From Winogradskya consettensis (GTDB lineage Bacteria; Actinomycetota; Actinomycetes; Mycobacteriales; Micromonosporaceae), in assembly GCF_018332715.1 (NCBI RefSeq), contig NZ_BOQP01000008.1, positions 248,001-312,000 of the forward strand: a DNA stretch of 64,000 nucleotides, written 5' to 3'. The notes beneath the pieces were generated by a model. It had not been told where the DNA came from. It did not search any database and worked only from the letters and a program-made list of their open reading frames with translations. Positions 33,853 to 41,355 of this stretch are shown piece after piece. The stretch's first letter is position 1. Each line of letters starts with the position of its first letter. The position numbers were made by a program, and so were the translations under genes.

Positions 33853-34615
33853 GAACCGCTCCGCCGGTCGCGTCGATGTCCTGGCCGGTCAGCCAGCGGG
33901 CGTCCGGGGACACGACCATGGCCACGAGGTCGGCGACGTCGGCGGGCTGCCCGATCCGGTTCATGGGAGAGTAGGCCGCCGCGCGTTGCCGCGCCCGTGG
34001 GTCGCCGCGCAGCCAGCCGGCGTTCGCGTCGGTGTCGATGATCCCGGGCGACACGGAATTCACCGTGATCCCACGCCCGCCGACGGCCTGCGCCAGCGTG
34101 AACGAGAACGTGTCGAGGGCGCCCTTGGTCATCGAGTACGCGACGATCCCCGGCGACGCCACCCGCGTCACCCCGGACGAGATGTTCACGACGCGGCCGT
34201 GGTCGCGCATCCGGTCCAGGCCCGCGCGGACGAGGAAGAACGGCGCCTTCACGTTGACCGCGAAGATCTCGTCGAACTGCTCCGGGGTGATCTCGGTAAG
34301 ACCTGGGGAGTGCGGGATGCCGGCGTTGTTCACCAGGATGTCGAGACCGGGGGCGGCGCCGAGCTCCGCCAGCCCGCGATCGAAGCCCGCCCACAGCCGC
34401 TCGGCGTCACCGGGCTCGCCCAGCCGCGCCGCGACCGGGAACGCGGAGCCACCGGCGGCATGGATCTGCGCGACGGTCTGCTCGGCGCCGGCCCGGCTGC
34501 TGCCGTAATGGACGGCGACCAGCGCGCCGTCCGCTGCCAGCCGTACGGCTATCGCCCGGCCGATGCCGCGACCCGCCCCCGTGACCAGTGCGGTCTTTCC
34601 TGTCAGCACACCCAT
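33842..34615 (-). CDS. Short-chain dehydrogenase/reductase
   Basis: A 257-residue SDR. The NAD(P) motif is TGAGRGIGRAIA (about 10-21), then NNAG, the catalytic Ser in NISSG and the YSMTK motif (Tyr/Lys), and ATGGAVLTG at the end. The ATG at 34615 has GGAAAGGG upstream; a reading extended to 34741 would cross both operators and overlap the TetR gene. It is divergent from a TetR gene, with two operators between them, so it is likely that regulator's target. Its 3' end overlaps the esterase gene by 11 bases. Confidence 0.92.
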   Translation of the reverse strand: MGVLTGKTALVTGAGRGIGRAIAVRLAADGALVAVHYGSSRAGAEQTVAQIHAAGGSAFPVAARLGEPGDAERLWAGFDRGLAELGAAPGLDILVNNAGIPHSPGLTEITPEQFDEIFAVNVKAPFFLVRAGLDRMRDHGRVVNISSGVTRVASPGIVAYSMTKGALDTFSFTLAQAVGGRGITVNSVSPGIIDTDANAGWLRGDPRARQRAAAYSPMNRIGQPADVADLVAMVVSPDARWLTGQDIDATGGAVLTG

Positions 34616-34624
34616 GGATTCCCT

Positions 34625-34646
34625 TTCCGTAGCGACCACTATGGAA
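34625..34646. promoter_or_regulatory. TetR operator A in the SDR/TetR divergon
   Basis: TTCCGTAG, six bases, CTATGGAA: an inverted repeat with one mismatched pair. The same left arm and spacing recur at 34664-34685. It lies ten bases upstream of the SDR start, where a bound repressor would block its expression. Confidence 0.8.
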
Positions 34647-34663
34647 TGGGACCGTAGCAGCAT

Positions 34664-34685
34664 TTCCGTAGTGAGCGCTATAGAA
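34664..34685. promoter_or_regulatory. TetR operator B in the SDR/TetR divergon
   Basis: TTCCGTAG, six bases, CTATAGAA: the same left arm and spacing as site A, offset by 39 bp. It ends seven bases before the TetR GTG, suggesting autoregulation. Confidence 0.8.
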
Positions 34686-34692
34686 TGCGGGG

Positions 34693-35310
34693 GTGGCAAC
34701 GAACGTGGGACGACCGCGCGGCTTCGACCGGGAGGCGGCACTGGACGCCGCCCTGATGACGTTCTGGGAGCACGGCTTCGACGCGGCCTCCGTCGCCCGG
34801 CTCACGGGGGCGATGGGCATCACCCCACCCAGCCTGTACGCCGCGTTCGGCGACAAGAAGGCGCTGTTCCGCGAGGTTGTCGCCCGGTATCAGGCGACGT
34901 GGGGCGCCTATTTCGGTGACGCGCTCGCCGAGGAACCGACGGCGTCCGGCGGCATCGCGCTGGCCCTGCACCGGGCCGCCGCGGCGTTCACGGACGACGC
35001 CCACCCGCGCGGCTGCCTGGTCATCAGCAGCGCCGTCCACTGCACCCCCGACGCAACCGACGTCGCCGACGAGCTGCGCGACATCCGCAACGCCAACCTG
35101 CTCCTGCTCGAGGAACGCCTACGCTCGGACGGCGAGCCGGCACCCGCGACCCGGGCCCGTTACGCGGGGACGATTCTGCAGGGGATGTCGCAGCAGGCCC
35201 GCGACGGCGCGACCCGGGCCGAACTGGAAGCGGTCGCCGCCCTCGCCTGGCCGCCCCCCGTCGCGCCGGCGCTCAGAACGGGAACTGCTTCGGGCGTTGC
35301 TGCAGGGTGA
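34693..35310 (+). CDS. TetR-family regulator of the SDR divergon
   Basis: A 205-residue regulator with GRPRGFDREAALDAALMTFW at the start and the helix-turn-helix region ARLTGAMGITPPSLYAAFGDKK (about 36-57), typical of the subfamily that controls SDR and reductase genes. It has a GTG start at 34693. Two operators lie directly upstream. Its last 38 bases overlap the convergent aldehyde dehydrogenase gene, an unusually long 3' overlap. Confidence 0.88.
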   Translation: MATNVGRPRGFDREAALDAALMTFWEHGFDAASVARLTGAMGITPPSLYAAFGDKKALFREVVARYQATWGAYFGDALAEEPTASGGIALALHRAAAAFTDDAHPRGCLVISSAVHCTPDATDVADELRDIRNANLLLLEERLRSDGEPAPATRARYAGTILQGMSQQARDGATRAELEAVAALAWPPPVAPALRTGTASGVAAG

Positions 35311-36772
35311 TCCAGCGCAGGTCGGTGAAGGCCTCGACGCCGGCGCGGCCACCGAAGCGCCCATAACCTGATTCGCCGACGCCGCCGAACGGGGCGGTCG
35401 GGTCGTCGTCCACGGACTGGTCGTTGACGTGGGCGATGCCGGTGCGCAGGCGGCGGGCGACGCTCAGGCCGCGGGTGAGGTCGCGGGTCAGGATGCCGGC
35501 GGTCAGGCCGTACGGGCTGTCGTTGGCGACGGACACCGCCTCGTTCTCGTCGGCGACGGTGAGGACCGTGCACACCGGGCCGAAGAGTTCCTCGGTGTGG
35601 ATGCGCATCGACGGCGTGACGCCCGCGACCACGGTGGCGGGATAGTGGGCACCTGTGGGCGTACCGCCGCCTGCGAGTATTTTGGCGCCCTGGGCCGCGG
35701 CCTCGTCGACCAGACCGGCCACGCGCCCGGCTGCCGCGGGGTTGATCAGCGGCCCGATCACTGTGTGCGGATCGGCCGGGTCGCCGGACGGAAGGCCCTT
35801 CGCCTTCTCCGCGAGCCGCGCCGCGAAATCGTCCGCGACCGCGCGGTGCACCAGGACCCGGTCGGCGGACATGCAGATCTGACCCGAGTTGAGGTAGGCG
35901 CCGAACGCGACGGCGTCGACCGCGTATTCCAGGTCCGCGTCGTCGAGGACGAGCACCGCGTTCTTGCCGCCCAGCTCCAGGACCGCGGGCTTGAGGTGGC
36001 GCGCGGCGAGCTCACCGATGCGGCGGCCGACCCTGGTCGAACCGGTGAAGTTCACCCGGCGTACCCGGGGATCGGAGATCAAGGTCTCTGCGACGGCTGC
36101 GGCATCTGCCGGGTCGTTCGTGATGACGTTGAGTACGCCCGGAGCCAAGCCGGCATCACGCAACAGATCCGCCAGGAACAGCGCGCAGGCCAGGGGCGCA
36201 TCCTCGCTGGCCTTGACCACGACCGTGTTACCGGCGGCCAGCGGTGCGGCGATCGCCCGAGCTCCGAGGATGAGCGGCGCGTTCCAGGGTGCGAACGCCG
36301 CGACCACCCCGGCCGGCTGCCGGATCGCGAGCGACAACGCGTCGGGGTTGTCGCCGGCGAGGACCTCACCGATCGGCAGGGTGGTCAGCGCGGCGGCCTC
36401 CCGCAGCATCGACGAGGCCAGGCCCACGTTGAACATCGACCAGCCGAGTGTGCCGCCGGTCTCGCTCGCCATCAGCGCGGCGGCGTCGGCCGCGCGCTCC
36501 TCGAGGAGGTCACCGGCGCGGTTCAGGATCTTGCGGCGCTGCGCGGGCGGTGCCTCGGACCAGGTGGGGAACGCCGACGCGGCGGCGTCCACCGCGCGGG
36601 TCACGTCGACGGGGCCCGCGGCGGCGACGTGCGCGATGACCTGGCCGGTGTGCGGGTCGCGATCCTCGGTGGTGCGCCCGTCGGCGGCCGGGACTTCCTC
36701 GCCCCCGATGAGCAGGGCCCGATCGGGCTGGACCCGGTTGAGCTGGACCCGGTTGAGCTGGGCACGGTCCAT
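35273..36772 (-). CDS. Aldehyde dehydrogenase (benzaldehyde/vanillin type)
   Basis: A 499-residue NAD(P)-dependent aldehyde dehydrogenase. Glu266 lies in ELGGKNA and the nucleophile Cys300 in NSGQICMS; APWNAPLI and NFTGSTRVG are also in place. It is closest in pattern to enzymes that oxidise aromatic aldehydes. The ATG at 36772 is preferred because GGAGGTG lies about seven bases upstream; an ATG eight codons earlier lacks one. The N-terminus has a tandem repeat, QLNRVQLNRVQ, mirrored by a repeat in the DNA. No partner gene is adjacent, so the physiological aldehyde is unknown. Confidence 0.92.
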   Translation of the reverse strand: MDRAQLNRVQLNRVQPDRALLIGGEEVPAADGRTTEDRDPHTGQVIAHVAAAGPVDVTRAVDAAASAFPTWSEAPPAQRRKILNRAGDLLEERAADAAALMASETGGTLGWSMFNVGLASSMLREAAALTTLPIGEVLAGDNPDALSLAIRQPAGVVAAFAPWNAPLILGARAIAAPLAAGNTVVVKASEDAPLACALFLADLLRDAGLAPGVLNVITNDPADAAAVAETLISDPRVRRVNFTGSTRVGRRIGELAARHLKPAVLELGGKNAVLVLDDADLEYAVDAVAFGAYLNSGQICMSADRVLVHRAVADDFAARLAEKAKGLPSGDPADPHTVIGPLINPAAAGRVAGLVDEAAAQGAKILAGGGTPTGAHYPATVVAGVTPSMRIHTEELFGPVCTVLTVADENEAVSVANDSPYGLTAGILTRDLTRGLSVARRLRTGIAHVNDQSVDDDPTAPFGGVGESGYGRFGGRAGVEAFTDLRWITLQQRPKQFPF

Positions 36773-36939
36773 CACGCCACCTCCGCTGTTCGCCATGCGA
36801 ACGTGTGTTCGCTGCGCAACACGCCGGAAACGCTAATCGGGCGGTGCCTGTTTGTCGAGGGAGCGGATTTTCGAGGGGGCGGCCCGGTCGTACCCGCCGA
36901 CAGCGAGCTCGGGTACGGCCGGGCCGCGTCCTGCGGCGC

Positions 36940-37311
36940 TCAGACGTCGAGCGCGGTCTCGATGCGTTTCAGCTGGTGGCGGGCCATCGCGAGGTTGGCC
37001 CGCGTCTTGGTGAGCGCCAGGTACAGGAACAGGCCCTCACCGGAGCGGCCCTTCAACGGGCGGATCATGTGGTACTGGTTGTCCAGCGTGATCAGGATGT
37101 CCTCGATCTGCTCGCGGATCCCGAGCATCTCCATGGCCCGCAACTTCGACCGCACCACGTCGGTGTTGCCCGCCGCGGCCACGGCGAGGTCGAAGTCCTT
37201 GCTGCCGCCGGCGATACCCAGCGCCATCCCACTGGTGTAATCCACGAGCGCGACGCCGATCGCGCCGTCGATCTGCATCGCGTCCTTGAGGGCGACGTCC
37301 ATCTCGGGCAT
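36940..37311 (-). CDS. Roadblock/LC7-domain protein
   Basis: A 123-residue single-domain protein: QIDGAIGVALVDYTSGMALG near the start, then NTDVVRSKLRAMEMLG and a terminal strand/helix region. In actinomycetes roadblock/LC7 proteins act with small Ras-like GTPases, often in gene sets that also carry a histidine-kinase-like protein and DUF742. None of those partners is adjacent here, so this is a solitary copy. The 167-bp gap before the aldehyde dehydrogenase start holds nothing I recognise. Confidence 0.85.
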   Translation of the reverse strand: MPEMDVALKDAMQIDGAIGVALVDYTSGMALGIAGGSKDFDLAVAAAGNTDVVRSKLRAMEMLGIREQIEDILITLDNQYHMIRPLKGRSGEGLFLYLALTKTRANLAMARHQLKRIETALDV

Positions 37312-37392
37312 GTGCGCGTACCTCCACCGGTCTGTTCTGTTCTTCTTTGTGAACGACCATCACGTTGGAGATGAGCATCGGGGTTGACGCGA

Positions 37393-37425
37393 CGGATCGG
37401 TCGCACTGGATGTGCGACCGATCCG
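37393..37425. terminator. Strong hairpin downstream of the amylase gene
   Basis: A perfect 14-bp stem (CGGATCGGTCGCAC with its complement) around the five-base loop TGGAT. It lies 34 bases after the amylase stop in the leftward direction and before the roadblock start. No U-tract follows, as is common in GC-rich actinomycetes. Confidence 0.75.
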
Positions 37426-37458
37426 CATGGCACACGTCACCCTGGTCGGTTTGCCCGC

Positions 37459-39237
37459 TTAGCGCCAGGTGTCGGCCCATGTCGCGGAGCAGGGCGTGGC
37501 GGAGGGCGTGGTTCGCGTACGGTTCGGGTCGCTCTCCCAGACCACCGTGGAGCCCTCCTTCTTGATGTACTTGTACTGCACCGCGGTGTTACCGGGCAGC
37601 GTCACTGTCGCCTTCCACACCGGGTAGGCCGCCGACGACAGCGCCACGGCACTCGCGGGGTCCCAGTTGCCGAGCGCCGCGGTGTTCCCCGTGACGAAGA
37701 CGTTCTGGCCGAACGTGGTCGTGGTGTTCGACTCGAACGCGATCGCCGCGGTGGTGCAGCCCGTCGGCGTCGTGCCCGTTCCCCGTGCGTTGATGTGCAG
37801 CGCCAGCGCCGCGTTGGCCGCCACGGTCGCCGTGAACTGCCCGCTGCTGTTCACCGTGTACGCCGTACCCGTGCAGCTGCCGTTGGTGAAGTCGCCGGCC
37901 ATCACGTCGCAGTAGGTCCCGGCGGGCAGCGACGTCTGGAACGTACGGTTCAGCGCCGACCCGGACCGGTTGAACGCCACATACGCCGCGCTGCCCCGCC
38001 CGAACGCGATCTGGTTGGACCCGTTGCTCCACCAGTTGCTCACCGCCGTGCCGGACGCCGCGTTGCGCAGCGCCACCATGTTCGCCGTGGTGCGCGCCCG
38101 GTGCTCGCACTGCCAGCCGTTGCCACAGCTCACGGCGGAGGTGGTGCCGTTGCTCGCGGCAGGGGGCCCGGCATCATTGTTGGAGAAAGTGAAGCTCGAC
38201 ATCACCTGAGGTACGCCGTACGGGTACGCGATCATGAAAGCTTCACTCAGCGCGTAGCTCGTGCCGTCCTTGTACGTCAGCTTCGCCCGGCCGTTGCGCT
38301 GCGTGTCATGGTTGTCGATGAAAGCCACCGCGTCCCCGCTGCCCAGCCGCATCGACCCGGCCAGGTTGTTCAGGTTCGACAGGCTCCCGTCCTTGAACGC
38401 GGTCCCCACCACATCGCCGTAACGGAATTCCGTCACATCGCCGATCCCCGTGTACTCCTCCGGCGTCGGCTCACCCGACCCACCCTCGATGACCTCCGAG
38501 AACACATACGGATCCCCGTTCACCGGGTCGAGGAACGCAGCCATGTCGGCGGCCGGCATGTGTTTGGCGGCGTCCACCCGGAAACCGTCCACCCCCAGAC
38601 CCACCAGATCATTGAGGTACGCCGTGAGCTTGCCCCGCACGTACGACGACTCGGTCTTCAGGTCGGAAAGGTCGACCAGTTCGCAGTTCTGCACCTCCCA
38701 CCGATCTCCGTAGTTCGCGATGTCATCGTTCCCGTTGCGCCCGCAATGATGGAAGTCGTCCGTCCCATAAGCCACCGCCGGGTACGCATAATGGCTGTAC
38801 GCCGAGCCACCGCTCCCCGTACCCGAAGAAGCCCCACCGGCCATGTGGTTGACGACCGCATCCACATAGATCTTCACGCCCGCCGCGTGACAGGTCGACA
38901 CCATGCTCGCAAACGCATTCCGGTCACCCCGCCGCGTCGAAAGCTGGTAACTCACCGGCTGATAATCCTGCCACCACGGATAACCCTGGCCCGGCAGCAC
39001 AACATGCTCCTGAGGCGGCGACACCTGCACCCCACCGAACCCCTTGGGGCCCAGCACCGAGGTGCACTCATTCGCCACCGACGACCACGGCCACTCGAAG
39101 AGATGAACGATCACATCTTTGGCACCGGGCGACGCCGGCGACGCCTCGGAAGCCGTCGCATTCACAACGCCGACGGCAAACCCGGTAGCCGCGACGAGCG
39201 CGGTCGCCGCGGCAGCCAACAACTTACGGGTACGCAT
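37459..39237 (-). CDS. Secreted alpha-amylase (GH13) with C-terminal CBM20
   Basis: A 592-residue exported starch-degrading enzyme. The signal peptide covers about residues 1-29 (TRKLLAAAATALVAATG). The GH13 catalytic residues are visible in GFRVDAAKHM (nucleophile Asp), VFSEVIEG (acid Glu) and FIDNHDTQR (Asp). The last 100 residues are a starch-binding CBM20 (TFGQNVFVTGNTAALGNW, YKYIKKEG, WESDPNR). The ATG at 39237 is fixed by AGGAGG and by the signal peptide. The frame stays open upstream through a 27-bp repeat array, but that extension would bury the signal peptide, so it is rejected. Confidence 0.95.
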   Translation of the reverse strand: MRTRKLLAAAATALVAATGFAVGVVNATASEASPASPGAKDVIVHLFEWPWSSVANECTSVLGPKGFGGVQVSPPQEHVVLPGQGYPWWQDYQPVSYQLSTRRGDRNAFASMVSTCHAAGVKIYVDAVVNHMAGGASSGTGSGGSAYSHYAYPAVAYGTDDFHHCGRNGNDDIANYGDRWEVQNCELVDLSDLKTESSYVRGKLTAYLNDLVGLGVDGFRVDAAKHMPAADMAAFLDPVNGDPYVFSEVIEGGSGEPTPEEYTGIGDVTEFRYGDVVGTAFKDGSLSNLNNLAGSMRLGSGDAVAFIDNHDTQRNGRAKLTYKDGTSYALSEAFMIAYPYGVPQVMSSFTFSNNDAGPPAASNGTTSAVSCGNGWQCEHRARTTANMVALRNAASGTAVSNWWSNGSNQIAFGRGSAAYVAFNRSGSALNRTFQTSLPAGTYCDVMAGDFTNGSCTGTAYTVNSSGQFTATVAANAALALHINARGTGTTPTGCTTAAIAFESNTTTTFGQNVFVTGNTAALGNWDPASAVALSSAAYPVWKATVTLPGNTAVQYKYIKKEGSTVVWESDPNRTRTTPSATPCSATWADTWR

Positions 39238-39295
39238 GGGGAGCCTCCTGGGGACGGGGTTCCTGGTCCTTGCCCGGTTTCTGGGGGACCGGGCA

Positions 39296-39536
39296 GAACC
39301 TGGGGCGAGGGGGATCTGGCTGAGCTCAGCGCCGTTTGCGGCTGCGCTGAGCTCAGCGACAGCAGTTGCCGGGCTGAGCTGGGTGCCACTGGTGGCTGGG
39401 CTGAGCTTGGTGTTTGCAGTTGCTGGGCTGAGCTTGGTGTTTGCAGTTGCTGGGCTGTACTTGGTGTTTGTGGTGGCTGGACTGAGCTTCGTGCGAGTGA
39501 GGATCGGACTGAACTTCTTGCGCAGGGGGACCGGCT
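39296..39536. repeat. 27-bp minisatellite upstream of the amylase gene
   Basis: Nine tandem units, seven of 27 bp and the outer two of 26 bp, begin GAGCTNNGTG or a variant and end in CTGGGCT or similar. Units 39403-39429 and 39430-39456 are identical; the others have diverged. The array lies 44 bp beyond the amylase Shine-Dalgarno, inside the leader or promoter region. Because the unit is a multiple of three, several frames remain open as nine-residue repeats (for example KLSPATANT), but no start signal or homology supports translation. Confidence 0.92.
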
Positions 39537-39543
39537 GAAACTT

Positions 39544-39553
39544 CTTGCGCAAG
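39544..39553. promoter_or_regulatory. CTTGCGCAAG palindrome, possible amylase operator
   Basis: A perfect 10-bp palindrome just upstream of the repeat array on the amylase side. Maltose-type LacI regulators of actinomycetes bind CTTGCAG/CTTGCAAG-like repeats near amylase genes, so this site and the LacI gene at 41356 could be connected. Position relative to a promoter is unknown. The rest of 39554-39737 shows no gene or clear signal. Confidence 0.35.
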
Positions 39554-39737
39554 TCCTCGAAAAGTTATCAGCGTGTTTCCGTCCGGTAAAGCGACGTCGC
39601 TCGATGTACTGGTGGTTTTTGTCCTGCATGTCGCCCCAAATTTGCAGGAAGCCTTGCTAACTACTCACGTCCGTCGCCTATGGCCGCTGGTCGGACGCCT
39701 GCCCGCCACCCGCAGTACCCGCAAGAACTTTCAAAGA

Positions 39738-40406
39738 TCAACTTAACAATTCCCGCCCGGCACAGCCGAACACGATCGCCCCCGGTAACGCCTGGTCCAT
39801 GCCCATCCGCATCTCAGCGTGCACCGTGAACCCCGCGTCGCGCATCCACGCCGCCACCCGCTCCGGCCGCCGCCGATGAACATGAACCTTCATCGGATGC
39901 CCGCCATACCCCTGCGTCTTCACCCTCGACCCGTCCCCGACATGAAACCCGACCATGATCGGCCCCCCGTCCCGCACCACCCGCCGGAACTCCCGAAACA
40001 CCCCAGGAACCCCCTCATCCGGAACATGAATCAACGACCAGAACGCCACCACCCCCGCCACCGACCCATCCCCCAAAGCAAGCTCCGTCATGGACCCCAC
40101 CTCAAACCGAACCCCCGGATTCTCCCGCCGAGCCACCTCCACCATCCCCGGCGAAAGATCAACCCCAAAAGCCTCAACCCCAAGCCCCCGCAGGTACGCC
40201 GTCACATGCCCCGGCCCACACCCCACATCAGCCACAAGCCCACCACCAGCACTGCCAACCTGCCCGGCAAACAGCCCCAACGCCGCCCGCAGAAACGGCT
40301 GCCCCTCCAGCGCCCCGCCCACCAGCTCCGCGTAGCTCTCCGCAACCGTGTCGTACGAAGCGCGAGTATCCGCCAACCACTCATCCCCATTCATGGTCGG
40401 CCACAT
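39738..40406 (-). CDS. SAM-dependent class I methyltransferase
   Basis: A 222-residue methyltransferase. Motif I is VADVGCGPGHVTAYLRGLG (about 58-76), followed by VEAFGVDLSPGMVEVARR and VAFWSLIHVPDEG. The ATG at 40406 is chosen because GGGAGGGGG lies about eight bases upstream; an ATG four codons later has no such site. It resembles small-molecule methyltransferases of the UbiE/ubiquinone type. Neighbouring genes give no hint of the substrate. Upstream is the repeat-rich gap 40407-41355. Confidence 0.88.
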   Translation of the reverse strand: MWPTMNGDEWLADTRASYDTVAESYAELVGGALEGQPFLRAALGLFAGQVGSAGGGLVADVGCGPGHVTAYLRGLGVEAFGVDLSPGMVEVARRENPGVRFEVGSMTELALGDGSVAGVVAFWSLIHVPDEGVPGVFREFRRVVRDGGPIMVGFHVGDGSRVKTQGYGGHPMKVHVHRRRPERVAAWMRDAGFTVHAEMRMGMDQALPGAIVFGCAGRELLS

Positions 40407-41355
40407 TAGCCCGCCCCCTCCCATGCCCGGCCTTGACAAGTGCCCACTCCGTCGAGGCACTGAGGGCTGGTACCAGCGGTGATCCCGTCGGTCGATCCGG
40501 TCGCCGACGCAATCGCCCTCGTGGTCCCGCAGACTTCGCCATCGTCGCCCGCAGGCCCCGCCTTCGTGGTCCCGCAGAACCCGCCTTCGTCGCCCGCGGT
40601 GCCGCCCTCGTCGCCCGCGGTGCCCCGCCTTTGTGGTCCGCGGTGCCCGTCGCCGTCGTCCGCGGTGCCTGCTGCTGTCTTCTGTGGTGCCCGTCGTCGT
40701 CTCGGCCGTCGTCGTCTCGGCCGTCGTCGTCTCGGCCGTCGTCGCCTCGGACGCCGTCGCCGTCGTCGCCTCGGTCGTCGTCCTCGTAGCCGCCGTCGCC
40801 GTCGTCGCCTCGGTCGTCGTCCTCGTAGCCGCCGTCGCCGTCGCTGCGGTTGCTGGCGCTCTCGCGGTTGCTGTCGTTTCCCAGTCCGCCGGAAGACCGC
40901 GGTTCTGTCTGCGGTGGCTGTCCGCGGGCTTGTGCGTTCTTGTTCTCGGTGATGGCTGCGCCGCCGGTGCCTGACCGCCCGGCTTCCCGGAAGCCGACCG
41001 TCCTATATGCCCGCGCGTAGTGGTCCCCGCCGCCCGGCACAGAAATGCTGCAGGACAGGGCTTTGCGGCGGTGCTTGAGTTCGGCGCCCGCTCGCCCGCT
41101 CGCCCGCTCGCCCGCTCGCCCGCTCGCCCGCTCTGCACGGGTGATGCCTTTCGGGAGTGCCCACAGGTCGGGGTGCTCCCGGCGACACCTACGTCGGTCG
41201 CCCGGCCGTGACGGCAGGGAGGAGCCCGCTCGCTCGCTCGCCCGCTCGCCCGCCCAGCCAGCCGGCCGGTCTTGTCTTCTTGCGTCTCGTTCTGTCGCCG
41301 TGCGCGGGCGGCGATCAGGCTGCGATCTTGGATGCCCTGCCCGGTCTGGTGGTGC
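40407..41355. repeat. Gene-free minisatellite region
   Basis: About 950 bp without a supportable gene. It contains four 15-bp units (CCGTCGTCGTCTCGG, 40691-40750, last unit with one change), two perfect 39-bp units (40753-40791 and 40792-40830) with the start of a third, a less regular run of CCCGC-GGTGCC modules around 40550-40640, and six 8-bp units CGCCCGCT (41085-41132) with a degenerate second run near 41225-41260. Open frames exist on both strands but translate to Arg-, Asp/Gly- or Thr/Ala-only peptides, as expected from repeats rather than genes. Confidence 0.85.

Noticed and set aside
39238..39552. N-terminal extension of the amylase through the 27-bp repeats
   Set aside because: The frame is open, but the signal peptide and AGGAGG site fix the start at 39237, and other frames of the array are open too.
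40381..41040. A leftward frame rich in Asp/Gly repeats (DGRDDDGRDDD type)
   Set aside because: All its complexity comes from minisatellites, other frames are equally open, and it overlaps the supported start of the methyltransferase gene.
41085..41260. Short CGCCCGCT repeats as a CRISPR array
   Set aside because: Units are 8 bp and contiguous with no unique spacers and no cas genes.
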